Made by a program: the position numbers and the translations under genes
In this document: piece by piece, positions 17,677 through 31,715 of the stretch
Layout of the letters: every line of letters begins with the position of its first letter
Numbering within the stretch: the stretch's first letter is position 1
Notes under the pieces: model-generated
What the model saw: only the letters and a program-made list of their open reading frames with translations
Told to the model about the DNA's origin: nothing
Database searches by the model: none
Assembly: GCA_029781595.1 (NCBI GenBank)
Contig: JAKOWJ010000227.1
Span: 1 to 64,000 of the forward strand
DNA from: Pseudomonadota bacterium
GTDB taxonomy: Bacteria; Pseudomonadota; Gammaproteobacteria; Burkholderiales; Usitatibacteraceae
Length of the DNA stretch: 64,000 bases
Direction: 5' to 3'

Positions 17677-17873
17677 GGAGTTACGCGGGCCAAGAACGGG
17701 GACACGGATGAACACGGATGAACACGGATGTTTCCAGGTGTGTCCGGTTCGATGCGCCGTGCCGAACATGGCGCTTTCGATGCAGCCGGCAGGCAGCATG
17801 CAACCGGGAACACAAAAAAAATCCGTGTTCATCCGTGTTCATCCGTGTCCCAGCCCTTGGGTCGCATCACTCC
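17677..17873. repeat. MITE-like inverted-repeat element, copy B
   Basis: The core at 17699-17851 (153 bases) has the same perfect 31-base terminal inverted repeats as copy A (17699-17729 and 17821-17851). The inverted repeat continues imperfectly for 22 more bases on each side, giving two arms of 53 bases. The interior matches copy A in reverse complement, including CCGGTT, GCTGCATCGAA and GAAACATCC blocks, and carries an eight-base A run at 17814-17821. It fills nearly the whole kdsA-pyrG gap. Short peptides encoded here (MNTDE..., SSVFIRV...) are by-products of the repeat. Confidence 0.88.
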
Positions 17874-17888
17874 CCGCCGCCCGCGAAC

Positions 17889-23210
<5,322 letters not shown>

Positions 23211-23214
<4 letters not shown>

Positions 23215-23858
23215 GCGAGGCGCTGCTGCGCGAGCGGGTGGTGGCCACGGCCCGGCGCATGAACGCGCTGGGCATCAACAACGGCGCCTCCGGCAACGTG
23301 AGCGCGCGCGTGGAGGGCGGCTTCCTCGTCACGCCCTCGGGCATCCCGTACGACGCGCTCGCGGCCGCCGACGTGGTGCACGTGAGCCTCTCGGGCCATG
23401 CCACCGGGCACCGCGAGCCCTCCAGCGAGTGGCGGTTCCACCGCGACATCTACGCGAAGCGCCCCGAGGCGGGCGCCGTGGTGCACACGCACTCGGCCTT
23501 CGCCACCACCCTCGCCTGCCTGGAGCGCCCCATCCCCGCCTTCCACTACGAGGTCGCCTTCGCGGGCGGGGCCGACATCCGCTGCGCGCCCTACCACAGC
23601 TTCGGCACGCAGGCGCTCTCCGACGCGGCGCTCGCCGCGCTGGAGGGGCGGCGCGCTTGCCTGCTCGCCCACCACGGCGTCATCGCCTTCGGGGCCGACC
23701 TGGACGACGCCCTGCGCCTCGCGGACAAGGTGGAGGCGCTCTCGCGCCTGTACTGGCAGGCCATCCAGGTGGCCGAGCCCGCGCGCCTGGACGACGCCGA
23801 GATGGCGCGCACCGTCGAGCGCTTCCGCCACTACGGGCCGCGGGTCGGCGAGGCCTGA
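23211..23858 (+). CDS. Class II aldolase/adducin family protein, likely 5-(methylthio)ribulose-1-phosphate aldolase
   Basis: 215 residues. The zinc site of fuculose-phosphate-type aldolases is visible: HTHSAFATT (two His), a further His in LLAHHGVIAFG, and the catalytic acid in PSSEWRFHRDIY. The phosphate loop is NNGASGNVSARV, then VTPSGIPYD. Alone it could be an L-fuculose phosphate aldolase or an MtnB-like dehydratase. The four-base overlap with mtnA makes methylthioribulose (or 5-deoxyribulose) 1-phosphate the most likely substrate, yielding DHAP and an aldehyde, as reported for Ald2 of Rhodospirillum rubrum. No mtnC, mtnD or mtnE-like genes are nearby. Confidence 0.82.
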
Positions 23859-23864
23859 GCGGCG

Positions 23865-24881
23865 CTAGCGGCGGCCCTGCTCGTCGCGGCTGCGATCGCC
23901 GCGCGAGCGGTCCCCTCCCCGCTCCGCCGGCGCCTGCCTGTTGCCGGAGGCGTGGGATGGCCCGCCGGAGCCCTGTCCCTGCCGCGTGCCCTGCGTCGTG
24001 GCCGGCGCGCTGCGCGAGGATTGCGAACCCTGCGGCGTGGTCCGCCGGTCGCCCTGTGGCGCGGCACCCTGGCTGCGAGACGGCTGGGACGACGGCTGCG
24101 GATGCGCGGATCGGTTCGGCTGCGGCTGTGGCTGCGGTGGCGCGGCGCGGGAGGGCGAGGCGTGCGGCGCGAATCCGGAGTGCGGCGCGGGGTGCGCGTC
24201 GGGCCTGGGCGCGCGCTCATGCCTGTCCGGGCGCGCCTCGTGCCTGTCCGGGCGCACGTCGTGCCGTTCCGGGCGAACGTCGTGCCGGTCCGGACGCGGG
24301 TGCGCGTGGCGATCCTCGGCGCGCTTGCGCTCGATGAAGGCGTGGCGCTCGCGCACCACCTCCGGGCGCATCTCGTGGCGGTACCAGTCGTGGCGGTGCC
24401 AGGCGTGCGATCGGTCCCACTCGCGCCAGTGCGAGTGGAAGTCGCGGTACGGGATGTGGCGGTATCCGGACGGCAGATAGAGGGCGTAGTCGGGTGGCAC
24501 GCCCGCCACGAAGCCCGGCACGAACCGCGCCTCGATCCAGCCCCAGGGCCCGGCGTAGTCGGCGGCGCGGTACCACGCCCCGGCATGGAACCGGTACCAC
24601 CAGCCGCCGTGGAAGTAGACCCCGTAGGTGCGCGGCACCATGTACACGTAGGCGTCGCCGCTCGGCACCACCACCATCGTGGGCGACCCGGAGAAGGCGA
24701 GCGGCGGCGGCGCTTCCGCGTAGCCGGACTGCGCCACCTGAACCTCGGGCGGCGCCCCGTTCAGGGTGTCGAGAATGGTGCCGATTCTCTCCAGCTCCCG
24801 CTCCCAGCCGGCGGCGGCGGGCAGCGCGAGAGTGGCGAAGGCGGCCGCGAGGCCGAATCCCGCGAGGCGTGCGCGTTTCAT
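23865..24881 (-). CDS. Secreted His/Arg-rich protein with a DUF6515-like core and disordered tail
   Basis: 338 residues. A signal peptide ends near LPAAA-GW (residue 24). The folded part (about 60-150) is aromatic-rich and shows the pattern of envelope proteins with [35 protein letters not shown] and [17 protein letters not shown]. After that the protein is low complexity: a seven-residue repeat [21 protein letters not shown], then Pro-Gln, Ser and Arg-Asp-Gly-rich stretches to the end. A role in metal or polyanion binding is possible from the His content, but that is inference. It is divergent from pckG across the longest gap in the window. Confidence 0.7.
   Translation of the reverse strand: MKRARLAGFGLAAAFATLALPAAAGWERELERIGTILDTLNGAPPEVQVAQSGYAEAPPPLAFSGSPTMVVVPSGDAYVYMVPRTYGVYFHGGWWYRFHAGAWYRAADYAGPWGWIEARFVPGFVAGVPPDYALYLPSGYRHIPYRDFHSHWREWDRSHAWHRHDWYRHEMRPEVVRERHAFIERKRAEDRHAHPRPDRHDVRPERHDVRPDRHEARPDRHERAPRPDAHPAPHSGFAPHASPSRAAPPQPQPQPNRSAHPQPSSQPSRSQGAAPQGDRRTTPQGSQSSRSAPATTQGTRQGQGSGGPSHASGNRQAPAERGGDRSRGDRSRDEQGRR
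24217..24300 (-). repeat. Four tandem 21-base coding repeats
   Basis: Units at 24217-24237, 24238-24258, 24259-24279 and 24280-24300 share TCGTGCC-TCCGG-CG and encode the heptapeptide series around RHDVRPD in the His-rich secreted protein. The two unit boundaries nearest the centre are the best conserved, as expected from recent slippage or unequal exchange. Confidence 0.85.
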
Positions 24882-24973
24882 GGGCGTCCTTTCCCTGTTC
24901 TTTTCGGGACGGGCGCGGAAGGAACCTTCCGCTCCCCCGCCAGTCCAGCCTAGGAGCCGCCCCCCGGCCGGAC

Positions 24974-24987
24974 TTGACCGGGGTCAA
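24974..24987. promoter_or_regulatory. Palindromic FNR/Anr-like box in the pckG divergent region
   Basis: TTGACCGGGGTCAA is a perfect 5-4-5 palindrome (TTGAC/GTCAA), extended to CTTGAC/GTCAAG at 24973-24988. Its centre is 31 bases from the minus-strand TAGGCT at 24947-24952, so it is well placed to activate the His-rich secreted protein. It is also 160 bases ahead of pckG, where a direct role is less likely. Confidence 0.6.
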
Positions 24988-25074
24988 GCGCCGCGCCCGC
25001 CGTGCAGCCCACCGGCGTGACAGCGGTAACAGGGTTCCTGAGCGCAAGTGCAAGGTCGGGCGCGGGAATGCCTG

Positions 25075-25083
25075 TGCAATAAT
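25075..25083 (+). promoter_or_regulatory. Candidate extended -10 promoter of pckG
   Basis: TGC-AATAAT: an extended -10 (TGn) followed by a hexamer one mismatch from TATAAT, 64 bases ahead of the pckG ATG. The -35 region is not TTGACA-like, which is common for extended -10 promoters. Confidence 0.42.
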
Positions 25084-25147
25084 CGTCGGCTCGAACACCA
25101 TGCGGGCGGCCACGCCGCGACGGCCCGCGCGTCCTGGAGGAAGGAAC

Positions 25148-26971
25148 ATGCAAGCCCAAGTCTCGCCCGTCCCGGGCGCCGCGCCCACGCGCAACGCGAA
25201 GCTCCTGCGCTGGGTCGCCGAGATCGCCGCGCTCACCCAGCCCGAGGCCATCCACTGGTGCGACGGCTCCGACGAGGAGTACGACCGCCTCTGCGGCGAG
25301 CTCGTCGCGGCCGGCACGTTCCGGCGGCTGGACGACAAGCTGCGCCCCAACTCCTACCTCGCGTGGTCCGACCCGTCCGACGTCGCGCGCGTCGAGGACC
25401 GCACCTTCATCTGCTCGAAGTCGAAGGACGACGCCGGCCCGACCAACAACTGGGTCGAGCCCGGCGAGATGCGCGCCACGCTGCACGGCCTGTTCAAGGG
25501 CTGCATGCGCGGCCGAACGATGTACGTGGTGCCCTTCAGCATGGGCCCCATCGGCTCGCACATCTCGCACATCGGCGTCGAGATCTCCGACAGCGCCTAC
25601 GTGGCGGTCAACATGAAGCTCATGACGCGCATGGGCGCGGCGGTGCTGGCCACGCTGGGCGATCACGGCGACTTCGTGCCCTGCGTGCACTCGGTGGGCG
25701 CGCCGCTCGCCGCCGGCGCGAAGGACGTGCCCTGGCCCTGCAACCGGGACCACAAGTACATCGTCCACTTCCCGGAGGACAAGGAGATCTGGTCCTTCGG
25801 CTCCGGGTACGGCGGCAACGCGCTGCTGGGCAAGAAGTGCTTCGCGCTGCGCATCGCCTCGGTGATGGGCCGCGAGCAGGGCTGGCTCGCCGAGCACATG
25901 CTGATCCTGGGGGTGGAGTCGCCCGAGGGCGTGAAGCACTACGTGACCGCGGCCTTCCCCAGCGCCTGCGGCAAGACCAACTTCGCGATGCTCATCCCGC
26001 CGCCGGCGTTCAAGGGCTGGAAGGTGACCACCATCGGCGACGACATCGCCTGGATCAAGCCCGGCGAGGACGGGCGCCTGCACGCCATCAACCCCGAGGC
26101 CGGCTTCTTCGGCGTGGCGCCCGGCACCGGCTACGACACCAACCCCAACTGCATGGAGGCCATCAAGGCCGACACCATCTTCACCAACGTGGCGCTCACG
26201 CCCGAGGGCGACGTGTGGTGGGAGGGGATGACCAAGGAGCCGCCGCCGAAGCTCACCGACTGGACCGGCAAGGAGTGGACGCCGGGCTGCGGGCGCCCCG
26301 CGGCGCACCCCAACTCGCGCTTCACCGTGTCCGCCACGCGCTCGCCGTCCATCGACCCCGCCTGGGACGATCCCAACGGCGTGCCCGTCTCCGCGTTCAT
26401 CTTCGGCGGAAGGCGCTCGTCCACCGTGCCCCTGGTCGCCGAGGCGGCCACGTGGGACGAGGGCGTGTACATGGCCGCCACGCTGGGCTCGGAGACCACC
26501 GCGGCCATCGTCGGCCAGGTGGGCGTGGTGCGCCGCGACCCCTTCGCGATGCTGGCGTTCTGCGGCTACAACATGAGCGACTACTTCGCGCACTGGATCG
26601 AGATGGGGCGCAAGGTCGCGATGCCGCCGCGCATCTTCATGGTGAACTGGTTCCGCAAGGGCGAGGACGGCAGGTTCCTCTGGCCGGGATACGGCGAGAA
26701 CATGCGCGTGCTCAAGTGGATCGTCGAGCGCGTGGAGGGCATCGCCGACGCCGAGCGCACGCCCGTGGGCTTCGTGCCCAAGCACCGCGACCTCGACTGG
26801 CAGGGCCTGGAGGGCTTCGCCGCCGAGCGCTACCTCGCCATCTCCGCCATCGACCGCTCGATGTGGAAGCAGGAGATGCCCCTGCACCGGGAGTTCTTCG
26901 ACAAGCTCGGCAGCCGGGTGCCTCCGGCGATGCGCGCGCGCTTCGAGTCGCTGGCCGGCGCGCTGGGCTGA
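25148..26971 (+). CDS. pckG: Phosphoenolpyruvate carboxykinase (GTP)
   Basis: 607 residues; converts oxaloacetate and GTP to phosphoenolpyruvate, the entry step of gluconeogenesis from organic acids. Characteristic elements are the kinase P-loop [13 protein letters not shown], the metal site GDDIAWIK, the GTP-enzyme signature [17 protein letters not shown], the mobile lid [10 protein letters not shown] and the C-terminal MFCGYN-like segment [18 protein letters not shown] rather than ATP use is inferred from family membership. The ATG follows an ideal GGAGGAAGGAAC site. No genes share its operon with certainty; the PLP enzyme starts 17 bases later. Confidence 0.98.
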   Translation: MQAQVSPVPGAAPTRNAKLLRWVAEIAALTQPEAIHWCDGSDEEYDRLCGELVAAGTFRRLDDKLRPNSYLAWSDPSDVARVEDRTFICSKSKDDAGPTNNWVEPGEMRATLHGLFKGCMRGRTMYVVPFSMGPIGSHISHIGVEISDSAYVAVNMKLMTRMGAAVLATLGDHGDFVPCVHSVGAPLAAGAKDVPWPCNRDHKYIVHFPEDKEIWSFGSGYGGNALLGKKCFALRIASVMGREQGWLAEHMLILGVESPEGVKHYVTAAFPSACGKTNFAMLIPPPAFKGWKVTTIGDDIAWIKPGEDGRLHAINPEAGFFGVAPGTGYDTNPNCMEAIKADTIFTNVALTPEGDVWWEGMTKEPPPKLTDWTGKEWTPGCGRPAAHPNSRFTVSATRSPSIDPAWDDPNGVPVSAFIFGGRRSSTVPLVAEAATWDEGVYMAATLGSETTAAIVGQVGVVRRDPFAMLAFCGYNMSDYFAHWIEMGRKVAMPPRIFMVNWFRKGEDGRFLWPGYGENMRVLKWIVERVEGIADAERTPVGFVPKHRDLDWQGLEGFAAERYLAISAIDRSMWKQEMPLHREFFDKLGSRVPPAMRARFESLAGALG

Positions 26972-26988
26972 TCCCCGCGGGGGCCGCG

Positions 26989-28104
26989 GTGCGCCTCGCC
27001 GACCTGGAGACGCCGCGCCTCGTCCTCGAGGCCGGGCGCATGGAGGCCAACGTCGCGCGCCTGAAGGCGCGCCTGGCGGGGCTGGGCGTGGCGCTGCGCC
27101 CGCACGTGAAGACCTGCAAGAGCGTGGAGGTCGCCCGCGCCATCGTCGGGGACCAGGCCGGGCCGATCACGGTCTCGACGCTTCGCGAGGCCGAGCACTT
27201 CCTCGAGAACGGCTTCACGGACATCCTCTACGCCGTGGGCCTCGCGCCCGGCAAGCTCAACCACGTCCTCGCCCTTCGCCACCGCGGCGCCGACCTCGCG
27301 GTGGTGGTCGACAGCGTGGAGGCCGCGCAGGCCGTGGCCGCGCGCGCCGAAGGCATCCCGGCGCTCATCGAGGTGGACTGCGACGGCCACCGCGCGGGCG
27401 TGAAGCCCGCCGACCCCCTGCTGCTGGACATCGCGCGCGCCCTGGCCCGCGGCGCCGAGCCGCGCGGCGTCATGACCCACGCGGGCGACTCGTACAACTG
27501 CCGCGGCGCGGAGGCGATCGCCGGGATGGCCGAGCGCGAGCGCGACGCCGTGGTGCGCAGCGCGGCGCTGCTGCGCTCGGCCGGCTTCGCCTGCCCCGTG
27601 GTGAGCGTGGGCTCCACCCCCACCGCCACCTTCGCGCGCTCGCTGGAGGGCGTGACGGAGGTGCGCGCCGGCGTCTTCGTGTTCCACGACCTGGTGATGG
27701 CGGGCCTCGGCGTGTGCGGCGTCGAGGACATCGCGATCTCGGTGCTCGCCACCGTCATCGGGCACCAGCGCGACAAGGGCTGGATCATCACGGACGCGGG
27801 CTGGATGGCCCTGTCGCGCGACCGCGGCACGTCGCGCCAGGCCGTCGACCAGGGCTACGGCCTGGTGTGCGCCGAGGACGGGCGCGTGCTCGGCGACCTC
27901 GTGGTGGCGGACGCCAACCAGGAGCACGGCATCGTCGCGCGGCGCGACGGCTCGCCCTTCGACGTCACGCCCTGGCCCGTGGGCACGCACCTTCGCATCC
28001 TGCCCAACCACGCCTGCGCCACCGCGGCGCAGCACGACGCCTACCAGGTCGTCCGCGCGGGAGACGATCTCGTCGCGCGGTGGCCCCGCTTCAACGGCTG
28101 GTGA
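26989..28104 (+). CDS. Fold-type III PLP enzyme, D-serine dehydratase / D-threonine aldolase family
   Basis: 371 residues from a GTG. The alanine-racemase-like barrel has the PLP lysine at residue 41 (LRPHVKTCKS), THAGDSYN in the middle and PVVSVGSTPT for phosphate binding. The C-terminal beta domain ends PNHACATAAQHD, whose His and Cys form the zinc site of eukaryotic-type D-serine dehydratase (DSD1-like). It probably eliminates water from D-serine or a D-3-hydroxy amino acid, or cleaves D-threonine; sequence alone does not decide. The RidA gene 13 bases downstream favours a dehydratase making an enamine. Confidence 0.85.
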   Translation: MRLADLETPRLVLEAGRMEANVARLKARLAGLGVALRPHVKTCKSVEVARAIVGDQAGPITVSTLREAEHFLENGFTDILYAVGLAPGKLNHVLALRHRGADLAVVVDSVEAAQAVAARAEGIPALIEVDCDGHRAGVKPADPLLLDIARALARGAEPRGVMTHAGDSYNCRGAEAIAGMAERERDAVVRSAALLRSAGFACPVVSVGSTPTATFARSLEGVTEVRAGVFVFHDLVMAGLGVCGVEDIAISVLATVIGHQRDKGWIITDAGWMALSRDRGTSRQAVDQGYGLVCAEDGRVLGDLVVADANQEHGIVARRDGSPFDVTPWPVGTHLRILPNHACATAAQHDAYQVVRAGDDLVARWPRFNGW

Positions 28105-28117
28105 ACGGAGACGATCC

Positions 28118-28507
28118 ATGAGGACCCTCGAATCGGTGACGGCGCCGGGGCTGGAGAAGCCCGCGGGCCACTACTCGCACGCCATCGTCCACGGCGGCAT
28201 CGCATACCTCGCGGGCCAGCTGCCGCGCGTGCCGGGCGACCCCGACCGCCGGCCCGGCACGATCGAGGAGCAGACGCGCCAGGTGCTGCTCAACGTCGAC
28301 GAGGCGCTGCGCGCCTGCGGCAGCCGGCGCGACCGGGTGCTGCGCTGCACGGTCTTCGTCGCCGACATCGCGCACTGGCCCGCCGTCAACCGCGTGTACG
28401 CGGAGTTCTTCGGCGAGCACCGCCCGGCGCGCTCCGTGGTGCCGGTGAACGAGCTGCACCACGGCTACGCCATCGAGGTCGAGGTCACGGCGGCGGTGGA
28501 CCCGTGA
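28118..28507 (+). CDS. RidA/YjgF family enamine-imine deaminase
   Basis: 129 residues. RidA-type proteins hydrolyse reactive enamines and imines such as 2-aminoacrylate released by PLP dehydratases. The family pattern is visible: HYSHAIVHGGIAYLAGQLP, then TRQVLLNVDEALRACGS, the strand VLRCTVFVADI and RPARSVVPVNELHHGYAIEVEV, in which the Arg of PARS is the key deaminase residue. GGAG precedes the ATG. Its place between the PLP enzyme and the M20 peptidase supports a scavenging role. The lower internal similarity to the RidA at 36587-36937 shows these are separate subfamilies. Confidence 0.9.
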   Translation: MRTLESVTAPGLEKPAGHYSHAIVHGGIAYLAGQLPRVPGDPDRRPGTIEEQTRQVLLNVDEALRACGSRRDRVLRCTVFVADIAHWPAVNRVYAEFFGEHRPARSVVPVNELHHGYAIEVEVTAAVDP

Positions 28508-29844
28508 TCGAGCAGGCCGTCGCCGCCCGCGCCGGCGGGCTCGTGCAAACGCTCCTCGAGAGCGTGCGCATCCCCTCGGTCAGCCTCACGGGACAGGGCA
28601 TCGCCGAGCAGGTGGCCTTCCTGCGCGCGCGGCTCGAGCGCTGGGGCTTCGCCGTGGAGGTGCACGAGACGGCCTCGCAGCCCATCGTCTACGCCGAGAT
28701 CGGCCCGCGCGAGGCGCCCTTCACCTGGCTCACCTACGGGCACTACGACGTGTACCCCGCCGACGCGATGGCCGAGGGCTGGCGCACGGATCCCTTCGAG
28801 CCCGTGGTGGACGGCGACCGCATCTGGGGCCGCGGCACCGGCGACAACAAGGGCCAGCACCTGGCGCTCCTGGGCGCCATCGCCCTCTGGCGCGAGCTGC
28901 GCGGCGAGCTGCCCGTGCGCGTGAAGGTGATCCTGGAGGGCGACGAGGAAACCGGCAGCGGCCCGTTGCCCGGCTTCGTCGAGGCGAATCGCGACCGCCT
29001 GGCCGCGGACCTCGTGTGCTACTCCGACGGGCCGATGTTCCCCAACGACCAGCCCGTGCTGCTCATGGGCGTGCGCGGCATCCTGGGGCTGGAGTTCGTG
29101 GCCACCGGCGCGAAGCGCAACCTGCACTCGGGCAACTTCGGGGGCGTCGCGCCCAACCCCACGCTGGACCTCGTGCACCTGCTCGCGGAAATGGTCGATC
29201 GCCAGGGCCGGCTCGTGGTGCCGGGCGCGGGCTACGCGGACGTCACCGTCACGCCCGCCGAGGCCGCGGCCGTCGCGGCGCTGCCGGTGGACCGCGCCGG
29301 CGTCGAGGCGAGCCTGGGCGTGGCGCCCGCCGTCCCCGATTCGGAGTTCCACGAGCGCCTCATGCTGCGCCCGTCGTTCAACGTCTCGGGCCTGGCCGCC
29401 GGCTACGCGGGCGCCGGGCAGAAGTCGGTGATCTACCGCGAGGCGCTCGCCAAGGCGGACATCCGCCTGGTGGGCGGGCAGGACCCGGCGCAGGTGCTCG
29501 CCGCCGTGCGGGCCTTCGCCGCGGCCCGCGGCTACCCGGGCATCGAGATCCGGCCTCTCAAGGCGACGCCGGCCTCGCGCACGCCGCTGGAGCACCCCCT
29601 GGTGCCGCGCGTGAAGGCGGCGGTGGCGCGCGGCTTCGGGCGCGAGCCGCTGGTGGTGCCCAGCCTGGGAGGCACGACGCCCGACTGGGTGTTCACGCGG
29701 CTGCTCGGGCTGCCCTCGATCGTGGTGCCGCTCGCGCCCTACGACGAGAACAACCACGCCCCCAACGAGTCGACGAAGGTCTCGCTCTACCTCGCGGGCG
29801 TGCGCACCGGGCTCGCGCTGCTGGAGTCGCTCGCGGCCCGCTAG
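28504..29844 (+). CDS. M20 family metallopeptidase (dipeptidase/deacylase-like)
   Basis: 446 residues from a GTG overlapping the RidA stop (GTGA), so translationally coupled. Dinuclear zinc motifs: His and Asp in YGHYDVYPAD, Asp in GRGTGDNKGQ, the catalytic Glu pair in EGDEETGSGP, and the distal His in ENNHAPNEST. The dimerisation lid lies between. The sequence is closest to cytosolic nonspecific dipeptidase-like M20 proteins. In this operon it could release amino acids from peptides or N-acyl conjugates for the upstream PLP enzyme; that link is inference. The stop shares a CTAG with the next, convergent gene. Confidence 0.9.
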   Translation: MIEQAVAARAGGLVQTLLESVRIPSVSLTGQGIAEQVAFLRARLERWGFAVEVHETASQPIVYAEIGPREAPFTWLTYGHYDVYPADAMAEGWRTDPFEPVVDGDRIWGRGTGDNKGQHLALLGAIALWRELRGELPVRVKVILEGDEETGSGPLPGFVEANRDRLAADLVCYSDGPMFPNDQPVLLMGVRGILGLEFVATGAKRNLHSGNFGGVAPNPTLDLVHLLAEMVDRQGRLVVPGAGYADVTVTPAEAAAVAALPVDRAGVEASLGVAPAVPDSEFHERLMLRPSFNVSGLAAGYAGAGQKSVIYREALAKADIRLVGGQDPAQVLAAVRAFAAARGYPGIEIRPLKATPASRTPLEHPLVPRVKAAVARGFGREPLVVPSLGGTTPDWVFTRLLGLPSIVVPLAPYDENNHAPNESTKVSLYLAGVRTGLALLESLAAR

Positions 29845-30527
29845 TCCGGCGCGCGCGTGAGGACCAGCTCGGCCCGCGCGCGACGGTCGAGCAGCACGAC
29901 GCGGTCGTCGGCCACCTTCGCCACGCGCCACTCGTGCAGCGTCTGGCCGCCGCGCGTCACCGAGAGGTTGCGGCCCGCGAGGCGCCAGCGCCCCCCGAGG
30001 ATGGAGGGCCGCGCCTGCCGCCACGAGCTGAAGCGGCGCCCCTCGCGCCCGATGCCGAAGGCGAGCTCCTCGTCGGGGCAGGCGCCCTCGCAGGTCCAGC
30101 GGCCCACCAGCGCGGCCTCCGCCCCGCTCGCGAGGCGCGCGAGGCGCCCCGAGAAGCCGCAGGCCGCGCCGTGGAACGCGAGGCACTCCGACTCCTCGAT
30201 CGTGGCCCCCCGCCCGTCGGGGTCGAAGACCACCGTCACGCGGCAGCGCTCCGCGCCCTTCGCGGGCTCCAGCGGCGCGAGGGCCAGCGTGCGGCCCGTG
30301 AGGCGCCCGCGTCCCGCGAAGGCTCCCGCGCAGCCCGGCAGGCCCACGCCGGCGCGCGCGGTCGCGAGCCCCGTGCGCGCGTCGATCGCCGGCACGCGCA
30401 GCTCGATCTCCCCCTCGCCCTGCCCGAGGAAGAAGCCGCTGTAGCGCGCGACGTCGGCCGCGGCGGCGGGCAGCGCGCCGGCCGCGAGGCAAAGGGGCAC
30501 GGCGCGGCAGGCGGCGGTGAGGCGCAT
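29841..30527 (-). CDS. Exported cysteine-containing protein of unknown function
   Basis: 228 residues from ATG 30527, preceded by GGGAGGG. The signal peptide MRLTAACRAVPLCLAAGALP ends near AAA-DV. The mature protein begins ARYSGFFLGQGEGEIELRVP and has six cysteines after the signal (GCAGAF, ERCRV, SECLAF, AACGF, TCEGACPDEE), probably pairing in the oxidising periplasm. It looks like two beta sandwich halves, each ending in a GRL- or GRW-type strand. I do not recognise the family. It is divergent from the zinc-ribbon gene. Confidence 0.68.
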   Translation of the reverse strand: MRLTAACRAVPLCLAAGALPAAAADVARYSGFFLGQGEGEIELRVPAIDARTGLATARAGVGLPGCAGAFAGRGRLTGRTLALAPLEPAKGAERCRVTVVFDPDGRGATIEESECLAFHGAACGFSGRLARLASGAEAALVGRWTCEGACPDEELAFGIGREGRRFSSWRQARPSILGGRWRLAGRNLSVTRGGQTLHEWRVAKVADDRVVLLDRRARAELVLTRAPD

Positions 30528-30624
30528 GCGGTCCCTCCCTTCGGGTCGCCCGGCGGGCGCCGGGTGCGTCACGGTATCATCCGGGCGGCGGCGCCGTGAA
30601 GCCCGCGCGCGCCCGGGAGAGACC

Positions 30625-31683
30625 ATGAGCACCTCGCTTCGCCTGTCGGAGAAATGGTTCAAGCGCGGCCTGTGGCTGGTGGCGTTCGTCTTCGCCGGCT
30701 TCCTGATCGGCCTGGGCAGCACGGTCGTGGGCGACCTGCCCAAGGTCGAGACGCGCGCGCGCCTCGACGACTACCTCGACCGCGCCGAGGCCGACCGGCT
30801 GCGTGCGGAGGTCAAGCGCGCCCGCGCCGCCGGCCGCCAGGCCCGCGAGGCGCTGGCGCAGGCGCAGCTCAAGCTCAACGTCGCCCAGTCCGACAGCCGC
30901 GCGGCGGGCGACGCCTTCAACGCCTGGCTCGCCACGCGCCGCGCCACCGAGCGCAGCGACCGCGACACCGAGCTCGTCGAGCGCACCGCGGCGCTGGAGA
31001 AGCTGCGCCAAGCGCAGCGCGAGGCGCAGGCCGCCGTGGAGGCCGAGCAGCAGGCGGCGCTCGACGCGACGCAGGCCGAGGGCCGCGCGCAGGCGCGCCT
31101 CGCGGACATGGAGTCCGAGGCCCGCGGGCGCTTCGAGTCCGCGGAGCGCGCGCAGGAGCTGCGCGTCTTCGGCTACCGCCTCGCCCTCACGCTGCCGCTG
31201 CTCGTCGTCGCGGGCTGGCTCTTCGCGCGGAAGCGCAAGGGCACCTGGTGGCCCTTCGTGTGGGGCTTCATCCTCTTCGCGGCCTTCACGTTCTTCGTCG
31301 AGCTGGTGCCCTACCTGCCCAGCTACGGCGGGTACGTCCGCTACGCCGTGGGCATCGTCGTCACCGTGCTCGTGGGCCGCCAGGCCATCGTCGCCATGAA
31401 CCGCTACCTCGAGCGCCAGCGCGCCGCCGAGGCCCAGCCCGACGCCGAGCGCCGCCGCGAGCTGGGCTACGACATGGCCCTCGCGCGCCTGGCCAAGGGC
31501 GTGTGCCCGGGCTGCGAGCGCCTGGTGGACCTGAAGAACGAGCGCATCGACTACTGCCCGCACTGCGGCATCGGCCTCTTCGACCGCTGCGCCGCGTGCA
31601 ACGAGAGGAAGAGCGCCTTCTCGCCCTTCTGCCACGCCTGCGGCTCGCCGGCCCGCCCCGCCGGGGCCGCGGCCGCCGGCTGA
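30625..31683 (+). CDS. Membrane protein with long coiled coil and C-terminal double zinc ribbon
   Basis: 352 residues. One membrane helix near residues 12-32 (WLVAFVFAGFLIGLGSTVV) is followed by an uninterrupted charged coiled coil of about 140 residues (RAEADRLRAEVKRARAA onward). Three more helices follow (YRLALTLPLLVVAGWLF, WWPFVWGFILFAAFTFFV, GGYVRYAVGIVVTVLVG). The cytoplasmic C-terminus has four CxxC knuckles, CPGC, CPHC, CAAC and CHAC, giving two zinc ribbons. The coiled coil would be periplasmic if the ribbons are cytoplasmic. Function is unknown. A TATCAT -10 lies at 30575-30580. Confidence 0.8.
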   Translation: MSTSLRLSEKWFKRGLWLVAFVFAGFLIGLGSTVVGDLPKVETRARLDDYLDRAEADRLRAEVKRARAAGRQAREALAQAQLKLNVAQSDSRAAGDAFNAWLATRRATERSDRDTELVERTAALEKLRQAQREAQAAVEAEQQAALDATQAEGRAQARLADMESEARGRFESAERAQELRVFGYRLALTLPLLVVAGWLFARKRKGTWWPFVWGFILFAAFTFFVELVPYLPSYGGYVRYAVGIVVTVLVGRQAIVAMNRYLERQRAAEAQPDAERRRELGYDMALARLAKGVCPGCERLVDLKNERIDYCPHCGIGLFDRCAACNERKSAFSPFCHACGSPARPAGAAAAG

Positions 31684-31715
31684 TCCCCGACCCGCAACGC
31701 AAGGAACCCCACGAC

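Noticed and set aside
15676-17832. Short proteins beginning MNTDE or ending SSVFIRVP around the two MITE-like copies
   Set aside because: They are translations of the terminal inverted repeats and occur in several frames of both copies.
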